DNA from: Oscillospiraceae bacterium
GTDB lineage: Bacteria; Bacillota; Clostridia; Oscillospirales; Oscillospiraceae
Assembly (NCBI GenBank): GCA_016290695.1
Contig: JAEEUX010000159.1
Location: 1-5,972 of the forward strand
Length of the DNA: 5,972 nt
Direction of reading: 5' to 3'
How positions within the stretch are numbered: position 1 is the stretch's first letter; every line of letters begins with the position of its first letter. The position numbers and the translations under genes are program-made. Shown one piece after another: positions 1 to 5,398 of the stretch. The notes beneath the pieces are model-generated. The model made no database searches, was not told the origin of the DNA, and was given only the letters and a program-made list of their open reading frames with translations.

Positions 1-920
1 TATCCGGCCTTTCCTCGACGGCGACGTATCTTCTTCGCAGCACGGGCAAGGTGAATATCCCGCTGATAGGCTCCGCCGCGGCGTTTTTCATAAACCTTTT
101 CTTCAACTGGGTGTTCATCTTCGGCAAGCTCGGCGCGCCGCGTCTCGAGCTCGTCGGCGCGGCAGTCGGAACGATAATCGCGAGAGTGTTCGAGTTCTGC
201 TTTGTGTTCGGCTATTTCGCGTTCAGGGATGAAAACCTCGGCTTCCGCATCAAAAACTTTATTAGTTTCCGCTGCGGCCTGTGGCGGCAGTATATCCGCT
301 ACGCGATGCCCGTGGTAATAAGCGATACGCTGCTCGGCGTCAGCCTTTCCGTGACGAGCGGCATAACGGGGCACGTCAGCGAAGAAATGTCGGCGGCAAG
401 CAGCGTCGTCGGCTCGGTGGTGCAGATCCTCACGGTAGTTAACGTCGGCATGGCGGGCGCTTCCGCGATAATGATAGGCAACAGCATAGGCGAGGATGAT
501 ACAGAGCTCGCCAAAAGGCAGGGAAACAGCTATGTCCTGCTCTCTGTACTGTGGGGCATATTGATGATACCCGTACTCATCGCGCTCGAAGGGCCGTACC
601 TTTCACTCTATTCCGTTTCGAGCGAGACGCTTTCGATAGCCCACAAAATGCTTTTCTGCAACTGTATATTCATGCCTGTGCAAACGATGGCATACGTTGT
701 ATCAAAGGGTATACTGCGCGGCGGGGGAGATACGCGCTTCCTCCTTTTGGCGGACAGCTCCCTCGTGTGGTTCCTCTCCATACCCTTCGGCGCTCTCGCG
801 GCGCTTGTGTGGAAGCTCGACCCGTTTTGGATTTACTTCATCCTCCGCGTGGAATACCCGCTGAAGGGCATCGTGTGCTTCATAAGATACTGCACGGGCA
901 AGTGGATAAAGGTAATATGA
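1..920 (+). CDS. MATE-family efflux transporter, C-terminal two thirds (5' truncated by window edge)
   Basis: This is a multidrug and toxic compound extrusion (MATE) transporter, a membrane antiporter that exports cationic drugs or metabolites using a Na+ or H+ gradient. The reading frame is open from base 3. A GTG at 51 could be taken as a start, but the residues before it (ending LLRSTGKVN) continue the family's conserved 'R.TG....P' segment, so the gene begins outside the window. About 305 codons are visible against roughly 450 in full-length members. Family features that can be seen are the loop after the first-half helices (NWVFIFGKLGAP, then LVGAAVGTIIAR), the second-half repeat starting near YIRYAMPVVISD, the GNSIGEDD segment, and the late KGILRGGGDTRF motif. 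Several hydrophobic helices lie between these. The substrate cannot be inferred. A zinc-ribbon membrane protein gene follows after 29 bases and may be co-transcribed. No link to the downstream B12 operon is evident. Confidence 0.9.
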   Translation, partial: SGLSSTATYLLRSTGKVNIPLIGSAAAFFINLFFNWVFIFGKLGAPRLELVGAAVGTIIARVFEFCFVFGYFAFRDENLGFRIKNFISFRCGLWRQYIRYAMPVVISDTLLGVSLSVTSGITGHVSEEMSAASSVVGSVVQILTVVNVGMAGASAIMIGNSIGEDDTELAKRQGNSYVLLSVLWGILMIPVLIALEGPYLSLYSVSSETLSIAHKMLFCNCIFMPVQTMAYVVSKGILRGGGDTRFLLLADSSLVWFLSIPFGALAALVWKLDPFWIYFILRVEYPLKGIVCFIRYCTGKWIKVI

Positions 921-949
921 CGAATAACATAGAAAGAAGGTAGATCATC

Positions 950-1957
950 ATGTTTTGTCCGCAATGCGGAAATAATCTCGGAACAGAAAAAAGCTGCTCA
1001 CGCTGCGGCTGGGCAGAAGAAAACAAAATAGTTGAAGACGCTGTGATTCAGGCGGAGCCTCCTGTGGAGGGTATTCCTTCCGGGGAAGAGAGCAATGCGG
1101 CTCCGCTCGTTTCTGCGCCTGCGGCATCCTCGGGTTCTTATAACGCCGGAAACACCGCCGGCTCCGGCGGTGCTATGCCTGCCGTCACCGTCGGGCAGCT
1201 CAGAAATATGCTTGTTTCCCCCCTCATGCTGACGCTCAGCATACTTATCTCCGTCAGCGCGTTTTTCAGCCTTGTGAGCGGGAGAGTAAACATATTTGCC
1301 ATACTTTATGCGATAGCCTTCTGGATATCGTATGCCTCTGCTCGCGGAGTAGAGACGGAGATGAAAACTGGCGGGCTTAAAATGAACTATTATGTCAGCA
1401 AGGCGTTCATGATAGTCATGTGGGTGGTCATCGGCCTCGTCGCTGCGGGAGTCGTGATTTTTAGCCTTTGCGCTGTATTCGGCGCGTCAATACCGACCTA
1501 CCGTATTTTCGGAAACGGCGTTGACCTCATACCGAGCTTCAGCGACAGCTTCTACGGGCTTGCCTATGGCATCCCGTTTCCCTTCGACGCCGCGATAATC
1601 AATTCCGCGATGTTAAGCGCGAGCGTTTACTTTGTCCTGCTTGCTTTTATACTTTTGATTATCTGCGTGCTGATGGTCGTTATTCAGATATTTTATATCC
1701 GAAGCATATCAAAGTTTTCGCGCTCGGTATATAACGCGGCGCTGAACGGGCGCGGCGCGCTCATTAAGGCCAAGGCCGTGCGCCAGTGGACATTCGTGCT
1801 CGGCATATTCTCCTGCCTTTCGATTTTCGGCGTGGGATATGACCTCGGGCAGAATCTTGCGGCGCTCTCGGGCGCTTGCAGCGGCGCGGCGATGATAGTG
1901 GGCTCGATTATGATGAAAAAGTTCTTCGCGGACCCCGTTTCAAATAATAATATGTAA
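950..1957 (+). CDS. Zinc-ribbon multi-pass membrane protein of unknown function
   Basis: I do not recognise a specific family beyond the N-terminal zinc ribbon. The 335-residue product opens with MFCPQCGNN and carries Cys3, Cys6, Cys16 and Cys19, a CxxC-x9-CxxC arrangement that should bind one structural zinc ion. Residues 25-80 are a low-complexity Pro/Ala/Gly/Ser linker. The rest is strongly hydrophobic, with likely membrane segments near 90-110, 113-131, 150-177, 219-250 (long, perhaps a broken pair), 279-297 and 303-322. The chain ends in a short MKKFFADP-type polar tail. The zinc ribbon is probably cytoplasmic. The ATG at 950 is preceded by AGAAAGAAGG at 931-940 with good spacing, and starting there retains Cys3 and Cys6. 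The gene lies 29 bases after the MATE gene and is followed by a probable terminator. Such fusions are common in clostridia and are usually annotated only as zinc-ribbon domain-containing proteins. A regulatory or envelope-stress role would be a guess. Confidence 0.88.
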   Translation: MFCPQCGNNLGTEKSCSRCGWAEENKIVEDAVIQAEPPVEGIPSGEESNAAPLVSAPAASSGSYNAGNTAGSGGAMPAVTVGQLRNMLVSPLMLTLSILISVSAFFSLVSGRVNIFAILYAIAFWISYASARGVETEMKTGGLKMNYYVSKAFMIVMWVVIGLVAAGVVIFSLCAVFGASIPTYRIFGNGVDLIPSFSDSFYGLAYGIPFPFDAAIINSAMLSASVYFVLLAFILLIICVLMVVIQIFYIRSISKFSRSVYNAALNGRGALIKAKAVRQWTFVLGIFSCLSIFGVGYDLGQNLAALSGACSGAAMIVGSIMMKKFFADPVSNNNM

Positions 1958-1972
1958 AAATAAAAGCTTTTT

Positions 1973-2022
1973 GGCGGGCGTTTTTGTGCAGCACATGCAT
2001 GAAAGCACCCGCCTATTTTGTT
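1973..2022 (+). terminator. Probable intrinsic terminator after the zinc-ribbon gene
   Basis: GGCGGG at 1973-1978 can pair with CCCGCC at 2008-2013. TGC at 1987-1989 can extend the stem with GCA at 2005-2007 after an asymmetric bulge of about eight bases. The tail TATTTTGTT follows at 2014-2022. The T-run is interrupted and the loop is large, so this is weaker than a textbook terminator. Its position 16 bases after the stop codon and directly before a new promoter supports the call. The tail overlaps the start of the next promoter's -35 box. Confidence 0.55.
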
Positions 2023-2049
2023 GACATTGGAGCTTTCCGATTATATAAT
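2021..2049 (+). promoter_or_regulatory. Consensus SigA promoter of the cobalamin-uptake operon
   Basis: TTGACA at 2021-2026 and TATAAT at 2044-2049 are exact matches to the -35 and -10 housekeeping consensus, separated by the ideal 17 bases. Transcription would start about seven bases after the -10 box, near 2056. That is just before the first paired element of the riboswitch (2069), as expected for a promoter dedicated to this leader. With no visible operator, control is likely exerted in the leader RNA and not at initiation. Confidence 0.9.
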
Positions 2050-2068
2050 AAGCTTGTTAAAATACTAT

Positions 2069-2164
2069 GTTTTTCAGGCCAAACAGGGGAATCGGGTGGA
2101 ATTCCCGAGCGATCCGGTCACTGTGAGCGGCGTAGTCCGTGAGTCAGAGTACCTGCTGGAAAAC
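2069..2164 (+). promoter_or_regulatory. Cobalamin riboswitch aptamer
   Basis: This stretch has the conserved pattern of the cobalamin (AdoCbl-type) riboswitch. The ends can close: GTTTT at 2069-2073 pairs with AAAAC at 2160-2164 (P1-like), and CAGG at 2075-2078 pairs with CCTG at 2152-2155 (P2-like). Inside lie the stem GGGAAT (2087-2092) with ATTCCC (2101-2106) around a GGGTGGA loop, the core element GTCACTGTGA at 2117-2126, and the B12 box at 2141-2158, which reads AGTCAGAGTACCTGCT in its core and differs little from the family consensus. In the known mechanism, the aptamer binds a corrinoid and changes folding of the downstream expression platform. The genes below encode a BtuFCD-like transporter, a classical target. 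Which corrinoid form is sensed cannot be told from reading alone. The 87-codon open frame across this region is fortuitous. Confidence 0.93.
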
Positions 2165-2219
2165 GTGGCTGAAACCTCCGAAGAAGGCGGAAACCACATG
2201 TCTGCACCTCGCAGTACTA
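2165..2219 (+). promoter_or_regulatory. Riboswitch expression platform: linker hairpin and possible antiterminator strand
   Basis: GTGG at 2165-2168 can pair with CCAC at 2194-2197, forming a hairpin directly after the aptamer. Its CCAC is also complementary to GTGG at 2096-2099 in the loop of the aptamer's GGGAAT stem, so a loop-loop contact is an alternative. GCAG at 2211-2214 and TAC at 2215-2217 can pair with CTGC at 2153-2156 and GTA at 2149-2151, which would disrupt P2 and the B12 box. That pairing is a candidate antiterminator for the ligand-free state. These are hand-found complementarities, not a computed fold. Confidence 0.55.
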
Positions 2220-2249
2220 TGTCCGCTTATCAGAAGCGGGCATTTTTTT
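2220..2249 (+). terminator. Riboswitch-controlled intrinsic terminator
   Basis: TGTCCGCTT at 2220-2228 pairs over all nine positions (one G-U) with AAGCGGGCA at 2234-2242 around a five-base loop, and seven Ts follow at 2243-2249. This is a strong Rho-independent terminator placed 50 bases before the first gene of the operon. Together with the upstream aptamer it indicates attenuation: corrinoid-bound leader terminates, ligand-free leader reads through. Confidence 0.93.
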
Positions 2250-2299
2250 CGCCCTTTATCCATTGTTTGCAATTAATCTAAAAGAAGGGGTAAAGAAAC

Positions 2300-3193
2300 A
2301 TGAAACGGATTTTACGCGCGCTTTGCGGGGCTTTGCTTGCGCTCTGCGTCCTGGCATCTATGCCGCTTTGCGCTTTCGCGGCCGATTATGAGGACGGAAC
2401 CTACACCGTCCCGTTTTCAATGAGCGGCCTCGGGCGCCACAATATCGCATGGAATACCGCGACGGTGGAAGTGGAAAACGGCAGCCTCTACGTCACTTTT
2501 ACGCTTGAACGCGTCGACCCGCGCGATCATGCCCCGCAGTACGACTGGGTCGAAACCTCGCTGGGGAAGGTTGTCCCGACAATAAACGATGAGGCCTTTA
2601 CCTGCACCTTTTCACACGTGCCTGTGCCGTCTCTCGGAGAGGTGGAGGTTTCCGTGCAGACTTCAGCAATGTCCCAGCCCTACGCGATAGACTATACGAT
2701 AAACATAGACGCTTCGGGCATCCCGTTAAAAGCGGAGGAAACGCCGGAGCCCACGCCTGTTCCCACCCCGGAGACGGCGCCTGACGAACCGGATGAAACA
2801 CCTGCGTCCGCAGAGCCTGCAGCGGACCCCATAGCCGCAGTTACCGAGGAAAGCAACGAACCCGCGGAAGATATTCCGGTGAAACCCTCTCCCACACCGG
2901 GAATTGAACCTGTAGAGTCTGCCGCTCCTGCCGAGGATTCCGCATCTGCTGAGGATGCGGCGCCTGCAGAGGGTGCGGAGATCGCCGACGATACGGCGCC
3001 CGCAGACCCGGAGCCGGAACAGAACGAACCCGCCGTAACCGAAATCCCCGCTCCCGTGCCGGATGCGGCAGAGAGACAAGCTTCCAAAGAAGTGAATACT
3101 AAGGTTGGCCCGATGGTCGCGCTTTTGGCGGCTCTTGTTGCAATAGCGGGTGCGCTTATAGTTGTGATGATCAGGAAGGGAAAGGGCAAATGA
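2300..3193 (+). CDS. Secreted, membrane-anchored NEAT-like protein; candidate surface corrinoid-capture protein
   Basis: The 297-residue product has a signal peptide (residues 1-27, basic MKRILR start, hydrophobic core, probable cleavage after CAFA). A compact domain follows at about 29-142. Its YEDGTYTVPFSM opening, the VEVENGSLYVTFTLE strand pair and a late YAIDY (Tyr128-x3-Tyr132) resemble the NEAT domain, in which the first Tyr of YxxxY ligates haem iron. Residues 143-265 form a Pro/Ala/Glu/Thr-rich acidic stalk with loose PAED-type repeats. Residues 269-291 are a single membrane helix with an RKGKGK tail, so the protein is probably anchored with its domain outside; no LPXTG sorting motif is seen. 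AGAAGGGG at 2283-2290 sets the ATG at 2300. It is the first gene after a cobalamin riboswitch and overlaps the binding-protein gene by ATGA. Capture of corrinoid at the surface is inferred; haem binding is the main alternative. The gene structure is sure; the NEAT assignment is moderate. Confidence 0.85.
   Translation: MKRILRALCGALLALCVLASMPLCAFAADYEDGTYTVPFSMSGLGRHNIAWNTATVEVENGSLYVTFTLERVDPRDHAPQYDWVETSLGKVVPTINDEAFTCTFSHVPVPSLGEVEVSVQTSAMSQPYAIDYTINIDASGIPLKAEETPEPTPVPTPETAPDEPDETPASAEPAADPIAAVTEESNEPAEDIPVKPSPTPGIEPVESAAPAEDSASAEDAAPAEGAEIADDTAPADPEPEQNEPAVTEIPAPVPDAAERQASKEVNTKVGPMVALLAALVAIAGALIVVMIRKGKGK
2917..2985 (+). repeat. Imperfect short repeats coding the PAED-type stalk
   Basis: The DNA here contains imperfect tandem copies of a short unit, around gctgaggatgcg and gcctgcagagggtgcg, encoding loose Ala-Pro-Ala-Glu-Asp/Gly repeats in the extracellular stalk of the NEAT-like protein. 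Copies are diverged and differ in length. Such low-complexity stalks tend to vary in length between strains. Confidence 0.5.
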
Positions 3194-4338
3194 TATCAAG
3201 AATCAAACGCGCTGCCTCGGCGACCCTTGTTCTATGTTTGGCGCTTAGCCTGTGCTCCTGCGGCGCGCCGCAGACTGAAACGGCAGAATACCCCATGGTC
3301 GGTGATCTTAAATACGAAAGCACCGTCCCCTTGCGTTATGCCGACCAGTTCGCGATATACAAATACGAGGGCGGATATTCGCTCATTGATATGGTAAACA
3401 GCGACCGCCTCCTTGTCGTCCCTGAGGGCAAAAGCGCCCCGGAGGGGATTGACAGCGACATTATCGTCATCCAACAGCCGCTTGACCGCGTTTACATGGC
3501 GGCGACCTCCTGCATGGCGCTTTTCGACGCGCTGGGCGCGCTTGACCGCATAAGCTTCGTAGGCTCGAAGCACTGGTACATAGAAAACGCCGTAAAGGCG
3601 ATGGACGAGGGTAGATTTGCCTACGCGGGCAAATATAACGCCCCGGATTATGAGCAGCTTATAGACGGCGGCTGCCAGCTCGCCATTGAATCGACGATGA
3701 TACTGCATAACCCCGAGGTTCGCGAAAAAATGATGGAGCTCGGGATAAAGACCATGGTGGAGCGCTCAAGCTATGAGGATCACCCGCTCGGACGCACGGA
3801 ATGGATAAAGCTCTACGGAACGATGCTCGGCCTCGAAGAGCAGGCTGAGCGCGCTTTCGAGGAAGAAACGGCGAAGATAGAAGAGCTTGAAACGCTCGAG
3901 CCCACGGGCAAGACCGTAGCGTTCTTCTACGTGAATACGAGCGGCAACGTCGTAACCTACAAGACCGAGGGTTACGTTCCCGCGATGATACGCATTGCGG
4001 GGGGCGAGTATGCCCTCTCGGACGTCGGCCTTGACGATGACAGCAAGCTCAGCACCGTGAATATGAACATGGAGCAGTTTTACGATAAGGCCGTAAACGC
4101 CGATTTCATAATCTATAACTGCTCTATCGCAGCACAGCTCTACACTATCGACGACCTTCTCGACCTCAGCCCCGTGCTGGAGGATTTCAAGGCGGTGAAG
4201 ACCGGGAACGTCTGGTGCACCACCGAGAGCATGTTCCAGCAGACGGACAAAATGGGAACGATAATCGGCGAAATGAACTCCGTCTTTACGGGCAAGGCCG
4301 ACGGCACAGAACTGAAATACCTATTCAAATTACAATAA
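3190..4338 (+). CDS. btuF: Corrinoid ABC transporter substrate-binding lipoprotein (BtuF/FhuD type)
   Basis: This is the extracellular binding component of a type II ABC importer, delivering ligand to the permease encoded next. The 382-residue chain starts with a lipoprotein signal: basic ISRIKR, a hydrophobic core, and lipobox LCSC with Cys24 as the lipid-attachment residue. The mature part has the Peripla_BP_2 two-lobe layout. The N-lobe includes QQPLDRVYMAATSCMALFDA (about 96-114) and SFVGSKHWY. The linker region carries HPLGRTEWIKLYG (198-210) leading into a long charged helix to about 234. The C-lobe starts at TVAFFYV and includes ADFIIYN. The length is typical. Homologues are generally labelled iron or siderophore binding proteins; the upstream cobalamin riboswitch argues for a corrinoid here. 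Its ATG overlaps the previous stop (ATGA, 3190-3193), and AGGAAGGGAAAGGG just upstream is a strong ribosome site, so translation is probably coupled. Confidence 0.88.
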   Translation: MISRIKRAASATLVLCLALSLCSCGAPQTETAEYPMVGDLKYESTVPLRYADQFAIYKYEGGYSLIDMVNSDRLLVVPEGKSAPEGIDSDIIVIQQPLDRVYMAATSCMALFDALGALDRISFVGSKHWYIENAVKAMDEGRFAYAGKYNAPDYEQLIDGGCQLAIESTMILHNPEVREKMMELGIKTMVERSSYEDHPLGRTEWIKLYGTMLGLEEQAERAFEEETAKIEELETLEPTGKTVAFFYVNTSGNVVTYKTEGYVPAMIRIAGGEYALSDVGLDDDSKLSTVNMNMEQFYDKAVNADFIIYNCSIAAQLYTIDDLLDLSPVLEDFKAVKTGNVWCTTESMFQQTDKMGTIIGEMNSVFTGKADGTELKYLFKLQ

Positions 4339-4351
4339 CAGGGGCTAAAAT

Positions 4352-5389
4352 ATGCAACAAAAAGGCTTGAACCGTACAGCCGCGAGAGCGAGATATACGG
4401 CGGTGTTCGTGGGGCTTATCGCGGCCTTCGCCGTCCTAACGGTATGGAACATCAATTCCGGCAGCGTTCATATCTCCGTGCCGGATATCGCGCGCATCAT
4501 CTTCCGCATGGAGGGGGACAGCACCGAGGTCAATATCGTGTGGAAGCTGCGTTTGCCGCGCATAATCGCCTCGGCGGTGCTCGGCGGCGGACTCGCGCTT
4601 TCGGGCTTTCTCATGCAGACATTTTTCGGAAACCCCATCGCCGGGCCGTTTGTGCTCGGCATTTCTTCCGGCTCGAAGCTCATTGTCGCGCTCGTCATGA
4701 TAGTCGCGCTGAAATTCGTTTCCTACGTTTCGTCGGTGATGATGGTTCTCGCGGCCTTCGTCGGGGCGCTTATCGCTATGGGCTTTGTCCTTCTCGCGGC
4801 GCGCTCGATAAAGCAGATGTCCATGCTGCTCGTCGCGGGTATAATGATAAGCTATATCTGCTCGGCAGTGACGGAGTTTCTCATTACCTTCGCCAAGGAT
4901 TCGGACATCGTGAACCTCCACAACTGGTCGCAGGGCAGCTTTTCCGGCACAAAATGGGAGGACGTTATATTCTTCACTGTCCTGCTGCTTGTGTGCTTCG
5001 CCGTCGTTTTCCTTATGTCCAAGCCCATAAGCGCCTATCAGATGGGTGAAGCCTACGCGCAGAGCATGGGCGTGAACGTGAAAGCCTTCCGCGTCGTGCT
5101 CATACTTATGTCGAGCCTTATCGCGGGCTGCGTTACGGCCTTTGCCGGGCCGATTTCCTTCGTCGGCATAGCCGTACCGCATCTTGTGAAAATGCTTCTC
5201 AAAACGGCAAAGCCCATCCTCGTCATCCCGGCCTCATTCCTCGGCGGAGGCGTTTTCTGCATGTTCTGCGACTATATCGCGCGGACGGCCTTTGCGCCCG
5301 TGGAGCTCACCATCAGCACCGTTACGGCGATTTTCGGCGCGCCGGTGGTTATCGGGATGCTTATTCGCCGCCATGGCGGAAAGAGCTGA
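4352..5389 (+). CDS. btuC: Corrinoid ABC transporter permease (BtuC/FecCD family)
   Basis: The 345-residue product is the membrane-spanning subunit of a type II importer, acting as a homodimer with about ten helices per subunit. Family landmarks appear in order: RLPR at 67-70; the G-F-L-M-Q-T segment with NPIAGPFVLGISSG at 85-107; W192-x2-G in the NWSQGSFSG segment; GEAYAQSMGVNVK at 232-244, close to the coupling loop that contacts the ATPase; AGPISFVGIAVPHLVK at 265-280; and AIFGAPVVIGML near the C terminus. Positively charged ends (KQ/R-rich N terminus, RRHGGKS C terminus) fit a cytoplasmic location. AGGGG at 4340-4344 lies seven bases before the ATG, and the gap to the binding-protein gene is 13 bases. 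Sequence alone does not separate B12 from iron-chelate permeases; the substrate call rests on the operon's riboswitch. Confidence 0.93.
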   Translation: MQQKGLNRTAARARYTAVFVGLIAAFAVLTVWNINSGSVHISVPDIARIIFRMEGDSTEVNIVWKLRLPRIIASAVLGGGLALSGFLMQTFFGNPIAGPFVLGISSGSKLIVALVMIVALKFVSYVSSVMMVLAAFVGALIAMGFVLLAARSIKQMSMLLVAGIMISYICSAVTEFLITFAKDSDIVNLHNWSQGSFSGTKWEDVIFFTVLLLVCFAVVFLMSKPISAYQMGEAYAQSMGVNVKAFRVVLILMSSLIAGCVTAFAGPISFVGIAVPHLVKMLLKTAKPILVIPASFLGGGVFCMFCDYIARTAFAPVELTISTVTAIFGAPVVIGMLIRRHGGKS

Positions 5390-5398
5390 GGTGGAAGC

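Noticed and set aside
51..53. GTG at 51 as the true start of the MATE gene
   Set aside because: The in-frame codons upstream match the conserved MATE segment, and a start here would remove about a third of the family's length.
551..943. 130-codon + strand frame overlapping the MATE gene
   Set aside because: It is out of frame with a well-conserved MATE sequence, and its composition is Arg/His-rich without recognisable motifs.
1962..1971. Palindrome AAAAGCTTTT just after the zinc-ribbon gene
   Set aside because: It is a short AT-rich palindrome with no loop. It is probably incidental, and the GC-rich hairpin next to it explains termination better.
2018..2281. 87-codon open frame starting with TTG and spanning the leader
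   Set aside because: It covers the promoter, riboswitch and terminator, whose conservation is at the RNA level. It has no ribosome site and no recognisable protein features.
2692..3199. Two long minus-strand open frames opposite the Pro/Ala/Glu stalk
   Set aside because: Their Gly/Ser/Ala-rich or Arg/Gly-rich products are the expected antisense reading of GC-rich low-complexity coding DNA. The + strand gene has a signal peptide, a domain and a ribosome site.
4436..5182. 248-codon minus-strand open frame inside the permease gene
   Set aside because: The product is His/Arg/Glu-rich with no family signal and lies opposite a clear FecCD permease, so it is a shadow frame.
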